NCBI GenBank assembly: GCA_021159475.1
Contig: JAGGRS010000126.1
Span: forward strand, 1-6,911
Source of the DNA: Candidatus Methanophagales archaeon
Lineage (GTDB): Archaea > Halobacteriota > Syntropharchaeia > Alkanophagales > Methanospirareceae
DNA: 6,911 nucleotides
Reading direction: 5' to 3'
In this document: positions 1 to 5,370 of the stretch, one piece after another
Numbering within the stretch: position 1 is the stretch's first letter
Layout of the letters: each line of letters starts with the position of its first letter
Made by a program: the position numbers and the translations under genes
The notes under the pieces: generated by a model
What the model was told of the DNA's origin: nothing
What the model saw: only the letters and a program-made list of their open reading frames with translations
The model's database searches: none

Positions 1-19
1 TTGATAAAAAATTTCAAAT

Positions 20-29
20 ATTTGCAAAT
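20..29. repeat. 10-bp perfect palindrome upstream of rsbR
   Basis: ATTTGCAAAT reads the same on both strands. It lies next to a near-copy, ATTTCAAAT, at 11-19, in an AT-rich leader. It could be an operator for the Rsb operon because of its position upstream of the first gene. However, short AT-rich palindromes arise often by chance, and nothing else supports regulator binding. Confidence 0.25.
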
Positions 30-84
30 TTTATTCAGACAATAGTTAATTACTTAAACACCTTTGGGAATTAATATATAAAAA
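27..84 (+). promoter_or_regulatory. Candidate archaeal-type promoter region of the Rsb operon
   Basis: Two TATA-like stretches precede rsbR: AAATTTTATT at about 27-36 and TTAATATATA at 71-80. Archaeal transcription usually starts about 25 bases downstream of the TATA element. The first would give a leader of roughly 45 bases containing the ribosome binding site at 85-92. The second would start transcription almost at the ATG, giving a leaderless message and leaving that ribosome binding site unused. The upstream box fits the Shine-Dalgarno site better; the downstream box looks more like the TATA consensus. No convincing -35/-10 pair is seen. Confidence 0.4.
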
Positions 85-92
85 GAGAGGAG
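85..92 (+). promoter_or_regulatory. Ribosome binding site of rsbR
   Basis: GAGAGGAG ends 9 bases before the ATG at 102. It is the only good Shine-Dalgarno match in the Rsb operon and supports the chosen start of its first gene. The downstream genes have weak or no such sites. Confidence 0.65.
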
Positions 93-101
93 TAAGTTAA
101 A

Positions 102-917
102 ATGGGAGCGATTAACGCCGACGAGTATCTTCATTTGCTGCGCTCGATGAGGAACTTTGTTGCTATGCTCGACACAGACGGACGAGTTGAATTTATGAAC
201 CGTGCATCTTCCGGATACACCGAGGGTGACATCGAAGGTGAGTTCCTCTGGGAAAGTCCGTGGTTCAACAGGTCGGATGAGTCGAAGGAGGAGGTGAAGG
301 AAGCAGTTGAGAAGGCACTGCGGGGTGAAAGGACAGAATCTGAAGTCACTGCTTTCAAGAAGGACGGGACGCCCTTCCCTATAATCTTCAATGCAAGTCC
401 ACTGAGAGATGACGAGGGCAACATCATCGGCGTAGTTGCCGAAGGCAAGTCTATAACAGAGCGGAAGGAGCTTGAGGAGCGTCTAAAAGAGACTGTGGAG
501 AAGTTAAAGGCTTCTCAGGAGGAACTATCCACACCGGTAACACAGATCTGGGAGGGGATATTGGCTCTTCCTCTCATAGGCGTGGTTGACAGCTACCGTG
601 CGCAGAGGGTCATGGAGACGCTGCTCAACAAGATTGTGGAGACGCAGTCTGAGCTGGTAATCATTGATGTTACCGGCGTCGCATCCATAGATACGGAAGT
701 GGCAAGTCATATAATGAAAACGGTGCAGGCGGCAAACTTGCTCGGGGCAAGATGTGTCCTCACCGGCATCAGACCCGAAGTTGCACAGACGATGATTCAT
801 TTAGGGCTCGATTTCGAGCGGTTCGCTACAAAGCGAGACATGCAGGAGGGTTTGAAGTTCGGATTGGAACAGATGGGGTATGAAATCAGAAGAAAAGATT
901 CCGATACTCAGGATTGA
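102..917 (+). CDS. rsbR: RsbR-like stressosome sensor/scaffold protein (PAS + STAS)
   Basis: This 271-residue protein appears to be the sensing subunit of a stressosome. Residues ~10-120 form a PAS domain (FVAMLDTDGRVEFMN at 19-33, KKDGT near 86-90, DDEGNIIGVV at 103-112). A predicted helical linker follows (ITERKELEERL to QEEL, ~118-142), then a STAS domain (~144-258). The linker-STAS join QEELSTPV and the signatures IDVTGVASIDT and TGIRPEVAQT closely match Bacillus RsbR. The two RsbT phosphorylation sites of B. subtilis RsbRA (Thr171, Thr205) align with Ser164 (VVDSYRAQ) and Thr198 (SIDTEVA), with the same 34-residue spacing. Bacillus RsbRA carries a globin-like N-terminal domain; here PAS replaces it, so the input may be a small ligand, redox state or cofactor, but the ligand is unknown. 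It is the first gene of the operon, with a good ribosome binding site, and overlaps rsbS by 38 bases. Family assignment is firm; the signal is not. Confidence 0.9.
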   Translation: MGAINADEYLHLLRSMRNFVAMLDTDGRVEFMNRASSGYTEGDIEGEFLWESPWFNRSDESKEEVKEAVEKALRGERTESEVTAFKKDGTPFPIIFNASPLRDDEGNIIGVVAEGKSITERKELEERLKETVEKLKASQEELSTPVTQIWEGILALPLIGVVDSYRAQRVMETLLNKIVETQSELVIIDVTGVASIDTEVASHIMKTVQAANLLGARCVLTGIRPEVAQTMIHLGLDFERFATKRDMQEGLKFGLEQMGYEIRRKDSDTQD

Positions 918-1248
918 AGACGCCCTTCTCGCTTCTATCCAGATACCACTGCATGACAAATTAGCACTGGAGTTCCAGCATGACCTGATGGTAAGCATCG
1001 AGAAAACGAGGGCTAAAGGGCTTATCATAGACATATCCGCGATTGACGTGGTTGATAGCTTCATCACACGGATATTAGTGGAGATTGCGAGGATGGCATC
1101 ATTGATGGGTGTGAAGACGGTAATAGTGGGTTTGAGACCGGAGATTTCAATCACGCTGGTGGAATTCGGTGTCCAGTTCGATGGCATAGAGACGGCGTTA
1201 AATCTTGAAAAAGGATTGGAGAAGTTGAGAGTATGGAAATCAAAGTAG
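880..1248 (+). CDS. rsbS: RsbS stressosome scaffold / RsbT antagonist (STAS domain)
   Basis: This 122-residue protein is a single STAS domain, about the usual RsbS length. In the family, RsbS co-assembles with RsbR into the stressosome core and sequesters the kinase RsbT until phosphorylated. The phosphorylation loop reads DVVDSF, with Ser60 aligning with Ser59 of B. subtilis RsbS. Other RsbS-like stretches are LALEFQHDL (28-36), VKTVIVGLRPEISITLVEFG (78-97) and IETALNLEKGLE (103-114). The ATG at 880 lies inside the end of rsbR in another frame, giving a 38-base overlap. No later ATG leaves an intact domain, and the only upstream ribosome-binding-like sequence is a weak GGGG 2 bases before it. 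Translation is probably coupled to rsbR. The phosphoserine is retained, so the switch mechanism is likely intact. Confidence 0.92.
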   Translation: MKSEEKIPILRIEDALLASIQIPLHDKLALEFQHDLMVSIEKTRAKGLIIDISAIDVVDSFITRILVEIARMASLMGVKTVIVGLRPEISITLVEFGVQFDGIETALNLEKGLEKLRVWKSK

Positions 1249-1625
1249 CATGTGAGTATGATATTGTCATCGCGAGGTCTGCCGCCAAAACAGAGGCAAA
1301 GAAGCTCGGATTCACTATTGTAGATCAGACAAGGATTGCAACTGCGATTTCAGAACTTGCCAGGAATATCGTGGTGCACGGAAGCGATGGCATAGTCAGA
1401 ATAGAGGAGATAGAAAAAGGTGACCGTAAGGGGCTGGAAATATGGGCTATTGACCGTGGACCGGGCATTGAGAACATCGAACTCGCTCTAAAAGACGGCT
1501 GGACGAGTGGAGGAGGGCTGGGAATAGGGCTCGGTGGTGCGAAGAGGCTTATGGACGAGTTCGAGATACAATCGGAGGTGGGTAAAGGGACGAAGGTGCG
1601 AGTGGTGAAATGGATGAGAAACTGA
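1233..1625 (+). CDS. rsbT: RsbT switch serine/threonine kinase (GHKL fold)
   Basis: This 130-residue protein is a single HATPase_c domain, the usual RsbT length. In the family it phosphorylates RsbS and RsbR on STAS Ser/Thr residues, is then released, and binds its output protein. ATP-binding motifs are clear: N-box ISELARNIVVHG with Asn45, G1 box DRGPGI with Asp74, and a glycine-rich lid GGGLGIGLGGAKRLMDEF (93-110), the RsbT/SpoIIAB/RsbW type of G2 box. The immediate neighbour rsbS separates RsbT from the related anti-sigma kinases RsbW/SpoIIAB, which sit with anti-anti-sigma and sigma genes. GGAG at 1218-1221 is 11 bases before the ATG. The gene overlaps rsbS by 16 bases and the next gene by 16 bases. 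The acceptor of released RsbT is inferred to be the hybrid kinase encoded next. Confidence 0.92.
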   Translation: MEIKVACEYDIVIARSAAKTEAKKLGFTIVDQTRIATAISELARNIVVHGSDGIVRIEEIEKGDRKGLEIWAIDRGPGIENIELALKDGWTSGGGLGIGLGGAKRLMDEFEIQSEVGKGTKVRVVKWMRN

Positions 1626-2581
1626 GAGCGCGGTATAAAGAAATTCTGGAGGCTTATCTCCAGCACAACGATGAGGAGGAGCTCTACAAAACTTCGCTCC
1701 TCTCCAGGGAACTTATAAACAATCGCGTTGACCCTGACGAGATCATAGCAATGCATTTTGAGATACTTAACCAGGCAATAAAGAATTTACCGCTGGAGAA
1801 GATGTATAGAATCTACAACAACGCTTCTACGGTGCTGCTGGAACTGATGATGAGCTATGCGGTGGCGTATCGTGAATATATTGAGATGCATGAACGACTT
1901 TACCTGAAGGAGCGTGAACTGAACGATTTCCTCGAACTCTTTATCAGCATCCTCTCTCACGACTTGAAGTCCCCGCTATTCAACATCATGGGCTATAACG
2001 AACTCATCGGTGATATCTGCCCCGATGCCAGAGAGTATCAGGAGAATATAAGGCTCAGTGCGGAGAAGATACAGGAATTGATTGAAGATGCGAGGACTTA
2101 TTCGAAGGTGAGGGCGGTGGAGCAGGAGTTCAAGGTGGTGGACTTGGCGGAGTTACTCGCCGAAGTCGTGCAGGAACTTGAGCATAAAGCGAAGGAGAAA
2201 GAGATAACGGTGAAGAGGAACTATAACCCTGAGTTGAAGTATGAAGTCAACGGGTCACAATTCCTCAAGCACGCCTTTCTTAACGTGCTCGATAATGCAA
2301 TCAAGTATAGTCCCACCGGTTCATCCGTTGAAATCTCAGTGATGAATCAGCCGGGTGAGTGGAAAGTCTGCATCAAAGACCATGGTGAGGGTGTTCCAGA
2401 CGAATTCAAGTGCAGGATATTCGAGCGATTCGTGAGGGGTGCGGAGGGAGGGATAAAAGGTAGTGGTATCGGACTTGCCATCGCGAAGACCGTGGTGATG
2501 CAGAACAAAGGAAGGATTTGGGTGGAGGATAATCCCGAAGGGGGAGCGATATTCTGCATCACACTGCCGAAATGGAAGTAA
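1610..2581 (+). CDS. Hybrid sensor kinase: RsbU-like RsbT-binding N-terminus fused to HisKA-HATPase_c
   Basis: This 323-residue soluble protein occupies the rsbU position. Residues ~5-92 resemble the RsbU N-terminal domain, which binds RsbT: RYKEILEAYL (8-17), LSRELINNRVDPDEII (31-46), and MMSYAVAYREY (80-90), compare the MIGYGMAYQEH-like motif of RsbU. A linker follows (~93-108). Then comes a dimerisation/phosphoacceptor domain with H-box ISILSHDLKSP (His117) and a catalytic ATPase with N-box NVLDNAIKYSP (225-235, Asn229), G1 DHGEGVP (257-263), F-box FERF (271-274) and G2 GSGIGLAIAK (284-293). No transmembrane segment, receiver or PP2C domain is present. The N-terminal resemblance is judged by eye; the kinase half is unambiguous. 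Gene order and 16-base overlap with rsbT support the inference that released RsbT controls this kinase. No response regulator lies in the window, so its phosphotransfer partner is unknown. Confidence 0.85.
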   Translation: MDEKLRARYKEILEAYLQHNDEEELYKTSLLSRELINNRVDPDEIIAMHFEILNQAIKNLPLEKMYRIYNNASTVLLELMMSYAVAYREYIEMHERLYLKERELNDFLELFISILSHDLKSPLFNIMGYNELIGDICPDAREYQENIRLSAEKIQELIEDARTYSKVRAVEQEFKVVDLAELLAEVVQELEHKAKEKEITVKRNYNPELKYEVNGSQFLKHAFLNVLDNAIKYSPTGSSVEISVMNQPGEWKVCIKDHGEGVPDEFKCRIFERFVRGAEGGIKGSGIGLAIAKTVVMQNKGRIWVEDNPEGGAIFCITLPKWK

Positions 2582-3144
2582 TAGCGCTCTCAAGACCGAA
2601 GTCTGGCGAGGAAGCCAACGGTGATGCATACCTCGTGGAGAGTTATGAGAGTGGCGCCGGAGAAGAGAAGGTGCTGATTGCCGTCGTAGATGGGCTCGGA
2701 CATGGTAAGGGTGCCGAAGTTGCCAGCAGAACCGCGCTTGATTTCATCAGGGCACACAAATATCTCCCGCTGAAGGAGATGGTAAAAAGTCTTCACATCG
2801 CACTTATTGGGACGAGGGGGGTAGTAATCGGGCTTTCGGAGGTCTCAATCCCGGATGACGAACTCTCTTACATCGGCATCGGTAATATCACATCGCAGAT
2901 AGTGAACGATAAAGAGCGGTATCATCTCACTTCAATGAACGGCGTGCTCGGCTGGAACCTGAGAAGAATAAAAGAGTTCAAATATGATTTCCAGTCGGGG
3001 TGGCTGGTGATGAACACGGACGGAATTGGCAGGTTCCACGCTTATGACTATATATCCACGGATTTGCATGCTATGGCATCGAAAATAGTGCAAGAGCATG
3101 GCAGGGATGACGACGACGCAACTATCGTGATTGCTCTTAAGTGA
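2572..3144 (+). CDS. rsbX: RsbX-like PP2C-family phosphatase (stressosome reset)
   Basis: This 190-residue protein is a single-domain PP2C/SpoIIE-type phosphatase, similar in length to B. subtilis RsbX. In that system RsbX dephosphorylates RsbS and RsbR so that RsbT is recaptured and signalling ends. Metal-binding motifs are visible: NGD (16-18), VVDGLGHG with Asp40 (38-45), MNTDGI with Asp150 (147-152) and a C-terminal DDDDAT (179-184). GIGNI (102-106) is also typical of the family. It has no sensor or RsbT-binding domain, so it fits RsbX better than RsbU. The ATG overlaps the end of the histidine kinase gene by 10 bases, with no clear ribosome binding site, consistent with translational coupling. 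It is the last gene of the operon. It is less likely to be a generic SpoIIE-type phosphatase, given the complete rsbRST set upstream. Confidence 0.88.
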   Translation: MEVIALSRPKSGEEANGDAYLVESYESGAGEEKVLIAVVDGLGHGKGAEVASRTALDFIRAHKYLPLKEMVKSLHIALIGTRGVVIGLSEVSIPDDELSYIGIGNITSQIVNDKERYHLTSMNGVLGWNLRRIKEFKYDFQSGWLVMNTDGIGRFHAYDYISTDLHAMASKIVQEHGRDDDDATIVIALK

Positions 3145-3200
3145 AGTTCATTGTAAATTTTATGTTCGATATTCGTAAAAAATATGGCGATGCGGGATAG

Positions 3201-3254
3201 TTTTTTATAGCACCCTCCTCTCTGTTATATCAGATTTTCCCGCTTTTGGGAGGT
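3201..3254 (+). promoter_or_regulatory. Candidate cheR promoter (TATA-like box) and ribosome binding site
   Basis: TTTTTTATA at 3201-3209 resembles an archaeal TATA box. A start site about 25 bases downstream (~3231) would give a leader of about 28 bases. That leader would contain GGGAGGT at 3248-3254, which ends 5 bases before the cheR ATG. The spacing is self-consistent. The six-T run at 3201-3206, about 57 bases after rsbX stops, could also or instead end transcription of the Rsb operon, since archaeal terminators are U-rich. The sequence alone cannot separate these roles. Confidence 0.5.
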
Positions 3255-3259
3255 AGGAT

Positions 3260-4099
3260 ATGGTATTGAACAACGAACTCGCTTTTAACATCCTGAAGAA
3301 GAAGATATGGGACAGAACGGGTGTAGATTGCAGTAAATACAAGGATGACTACTTAAAACGAAGAATAGACCTGAGGATGAAAGCAATGGGTATCGGTTCT
3401 TACAACGAATATTACCGCTTTTTAGAGAAAAATCCCGAAGAATACAGGTCTCTTCTTGACGGAATAACAATAAACGTTACGGAGTTTTTCAGAGATATGG
3501 ACACGTTTGAAGCCTTCAGAGACGAAGTATTACCGCAACTGCTCGCCGAGAAGCGAAAGCGAAGAAGCAAGGTATTGCGGATATGGAGTGCCGGGTGTTC
3601 CACCGGTGAAGAGCCGTATACGATAGGCATTATTCTATACGAAAAACTTGGTGCAGAGCTGGATAACTTCCTCCTTTCGATACACGCGACAGATATTGAT
3701 GCAAAAGCTCTGAGTGTTGCCAGAGCGGGTGTTTATGATGCCGCAGCGCTGAAGAAACTGAAGAAATACATTGTGTCCAAATATTTTGAAGTGGAGGATG
3801 GAGGCGACAGGTATAGGGTAAAAGCTAAAGTGAAGCATCTGGTGAGGTTCCAGCAGCATGACCTCATATCGGGCAAGAAGTTCTCGCACTTCGATGTCAT
3901 CTTCTGCCGGAACGTCATGATATACTTCGGGAAAGAACTTCAAAGCAGGCTGCTTCTCGATTTCTACGATGCTTTACACGAAGGAGGATACTTAATTATA
4001 GGCAGGACCGAGACGATGGTCGGAGAAGCGAGGGAGAAATTCACGTGCGTGAATACAAGGGAGAGGATATATAAGAAGATTTCAAAGATTGGCAATTAG
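3260..4099 (+). CDS. cheR: Chemotaxis receptor methyltransferase CheR
   Basis: This 279-residue protein has the usual CheR length and layout. CheR transfers methyl groups from S-adenosylmethionine to glutamates on methyl-accepting chemotaxis proteins. The N-terminal helical domain (~1-80) ends in INVTEFFRD (71-79), a CheR hallmark. The SAM-binding domain has WSAGCSTGEEPYT (109-121) as motif I, ATDID (143-147) as the acidic ribose-binding loop, and FDVIFCRNVMIYF (211-223). There is no C-terminal TPR or other extension. The start is supported by GGGAGGT 5 bases upstream. It reads in the same direction as the Rsb operon but is separated from it by 115 bases with its own TATA-like box, and it converges on cheD. 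It most likely belongs functionally with the che genes. A stressosome link is only positional. Confidence 0.95.
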   Translation: MVLNNELAFNILKKKIWDRTGVDCSKYKDDYLKRRIDLRMKAMGIGSYNEYYRFLEKNPEEYRSLLDGITINVTEFFRDMDTFEAFRDEVLPQLLAEKRKRRSKVLRIWSAGCSTGEEPYTIGIILYEKLGAELDNFLLSIHATDIDAKALSVARAGVYDAAALKKLKKYIVSKYFEVEDGGDRYRVKAKVKHLVRFQQHDLISGKKFSHFDVIFCRNVMIYFGKELQSRLLLDFYDALHEGGYLIIGRTETMVGEAREKFTCVNTRERIYKKISKIGN

Positions 4100-4138
4100 A
4101 AGAGGACGTGGAGCTTTGAATTTTTGGAATTCTGGCAA

Positions 4139-4657
4139 TCAAATCCTTTTCACCCCTTCTTTCGTCTTCACAATAAATTCACCATTGCACGTATTCAGCG
4201 TAACAGTCCTTGCGCAGTTCCCGCCGGTGTCTTCAGCAACGAGCTTTATTCCCTCCTTCTTCAGCGATTCCTTGACCACTATCGTGTTCTTCTTCCCTAT
4301 TTGTAGCATGTCTATCGTTGAGAATACGGAAGCACCACCTGCTATCTTTGCTACTATCCACTCCTTCCTGGCTTTATGTTTCAGCATCTCATTTAACAAA
4401 ACGGGAACTGCGCGGTTCGCAAACTTACAGCACTTTCCCGTATTACTGTCATCGCATTTACCATCAGGGAGCATTATATGGGCTATCCCACCCACTCTTG
4501 CATGGCTGTCGTAAAGAGCAAGTCCTATGCAGGAGCCAAGCCCCATTATTATCAACTGGTGTGGGTTATGCGCTACCCGCATCTCCCCTATTCCTGCGTA
4601 ATACCTTTTCACCTCACATTCCGATTCCGACTCAGATTTAGATTGTTCAATGACCAT
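4139..4657 (-). CDS. cheD: Chemoreceptor glutamine deamidase CheD
   Basis: This 172-residue protein is a CheD family deamidase, which converts specific receptor glutamines to glutamates; in Bacillus and Thermotoga it also binds CheC. Motifs are GIGEMRV (22-28), MGLGSCIGLALYD with the catalytic Cys43, GIAHIMLPD with His60, KIAGGASVF (104-112) and AEDTGGNCART (141-151). Two things are unusual. The position matching Thr21 of Thermotoga CheD, recalled as part of its active site, is Ile37 here. The protein also carries extra cysteines (14, 68, 76, 77, 148, 157) and a Ser/Glu-rich N-terminal tail (~6-14). The ATG at 4657 follows cheC by 19 bases. An AAGGAGGA site overlaps the cheC stop codon but sits 13 bases from the ATG, a rather long gap. 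It is the last gene of the cheA-cheC-cheD run. Identity is secure; full activity is less so because of Ile37. Confidence 0.93.
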   Translation of the reverse strand: MVIEQSKSESESECEVKRYYAGIGEMRVAHNPHQLIIMGLGSCIGLALYDSHARVGGIAHIMLPDGKCDDSNTGKCCKFANRAVPVLLNEMLKHKARKEWIVAKIAGGASVFSTIDMLQIGKKNTIVVKESLKKEGIKLVAEDTGGNCARTVTLNTCNGEFIVKTKEGVKRI

Positions 4658-4670
4658 TTCATTTCTTAAT

Positions 4671-4678
4671 TCCTCCTT
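4671..4678 (-). promoter_or_regulatory. Ribosome binding site of cheD, overlapping the cheC stop
   Basis: AAGGAGGA (minus strand) begins within the cheC stop codon (4679-4677) and ends 13 bases before the cheD ATG at 4657. A nearer ATG at 4662 is out of frame and soon hits a stop. The arrangement suggests that ribosomes finishing cheC help initiate cheD. Confidence 0.55.
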
Positions 4679-5336
4679 AACCTTCCTGGTTCACTCCCAC
4701 TTTAGACTCAAGAGTAGATAGCAAGCCTTTTAGACTCTCAGGATGTGGAAATAGCAGAATATAGCCGTAGATTTCGTTCGTGTTCTCCTGAAAATCGCAC
4801 CTGAACAGGATAATCTGCTCCGCCTCCTGTGTTTCTACCACTGTTATTATCGCACTTTCCACCATTGCGCCCATCATATCAAAAGCAAAAGAGGGTGGTG
4901 ATGGCATCAGCGTGAACCGAAGGAAGTCCGCAATGGCATTACAGAATGAAGAAGCTAATATGTTCCCCGTCTCCATTAACGCCGATTGCTCCATCTCGGT
5001 CTCTATGCTTTTCGTCTCCCCCGGCATCTTACCCATGAGGATGTCAACGATGCGAAGAGCGCTTCTTCTCGGGAACAGGACGAGTAAGTAGCCAGAGAAT
5101 CCGCCGTCAAGCGCAACCATGACCCCTGCGACTATTTTCTCTACCTCTACCAGTTTTTCCACATCCCCTATTGTGACTACCTCCACAGTCGGCACGTTTA
5201 TATCTATTGTCATTCCTGTCATCTCCGCCAGAGCCGTTATCGCATGACACGAGGCTATGTTACCAATCTCTCTCAATGCGTCCTTTAGAAAAGGGCTCAG
5301 CTCAAGCATTGAGTCATCACCCATGTTTATATTCAT
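4677..5336 (-). CDS. cheC: CheY-P phosphatase CheC
   Basis: This CheC/CheX/FliY-family protein dephosphorylates CheY-P and is the usual partner of CheD. Both CheC active-site helices are present, each with the D/S-x3-E-x2-N pattern: DALREIGN (Asp19, Glu23, Asn26) and SALMETGN (Ser118, Glu122, Asn125), counted from the ATG at 5336. The repeat of the motif about 99 residues apart is the pseudo-twofold CheC fold. I choose the ATG at 5336 (219 residues, starting MNINMGDD) because AGGAGG at 5351-5346 lies 9 bases upstream. An in-frame ATG at 5369 would add 11 basic residues but has no ribosome binding site and would encode that Shine-Dalgarno sequence. An ATG at 5324 is a weaker third choice. There is no C-terminal SpoA/FliN domain, so it is not FliY. 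The gene follows cheA closely and precedes cheD. Confidence 0.93.
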   Translation of the reverse strand: MNINMGDDSMLELSPFLKDALREIGNIASCHAITALAEMTGMTIDINVPTVEVVTIGDVEKLVEVEKIVAGVMVALDGGFSGYLLVLFPRRSALRIVDILMGKMPGETKSIETEMEQSALMETGNILASSFCNAIADFLRFTLMPSPPSFAFDMMGAMVESAIITVVETQEAEQIILFRCDFQENTNEIYGYILLFPHPESLKGLLSTLESKVGVNQEG

Positions 5337-5345
5337 CTCCTTCCC

Positions 5346-5351
5346 CCTCCT
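5346..5351 (-). promoter_or_regulatory. Ribosome binding site deciding the cheC start
   Basis: AGGAGG on the minus strand is 9 bases before the ATG at 5336. It lies in a purine-rich run and is the best such site near the three candidate in-frame ATGs (5369, 5336, 5324). It favours the middle one. Confidence 0.6.
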
Positions 5352-5370
5352 CTCATCCTTTCTTCTCATT

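Noticed and set aside
801..1187. A 128-codon minus-strand open frame opposite rsbR/rsbS
   Set aside because: It is a shadow of the conserved STAS-coding strand, with no ribosome binding site and no recognisable domain.
1233..1625. Reading the small GHKL protein as an anti-sigma kinase (RsbW/SpoIIAB)
   Set aside because: It directly follows RsbS and precedes a protein with an RsbU-like N-terminus. No sigma factor is near, and the length and lid motif fit RsbT.
3222..3233. Near-palindrome CTGTTATATCAG just upstream of cheR
   Set aside because: It matches only 10 of 12 positions and is AT-rich. Its position near the inferred start site is suggestive, but there is no other support.
3192..3243. 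Inverted repeat GCGGGA (3192-3197) and TCCCGC (3238-3243) between rsbX and cheR
   Set aside because: The arms are only 6 bp and are 40 bases apart, so a stable hairpin or single operator is unlikely. A chance match is plausible.
3214..3253. CCTCC at 3214-3218 could pair with the cheR ribosome binding site GGAGG (3249-3253), suggesting a riboswitch-like leader
   Set aside because: Only five pairs plus one wobble are possible, and the likely transcription start (~3231) lies after the CCTCC, so it would not be in the message.
4100..4138. Possible bidirectional terminator (GAATT/AATTC arms with a T run) between cheR and cheD
   Set aside because: The stem is 5 bp and AT-rich. There is only one T run of five, on one strand, and it sits inside the would-be stem rather than after it.
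4089..4514. A 141-codon + strand open frame across the end of cheR and the cheD region
   Set aside because: It is antisense to the clear CheD coding frame. Its translation is low-complexity (Phe/Ser-rich) and resembles no family I know.
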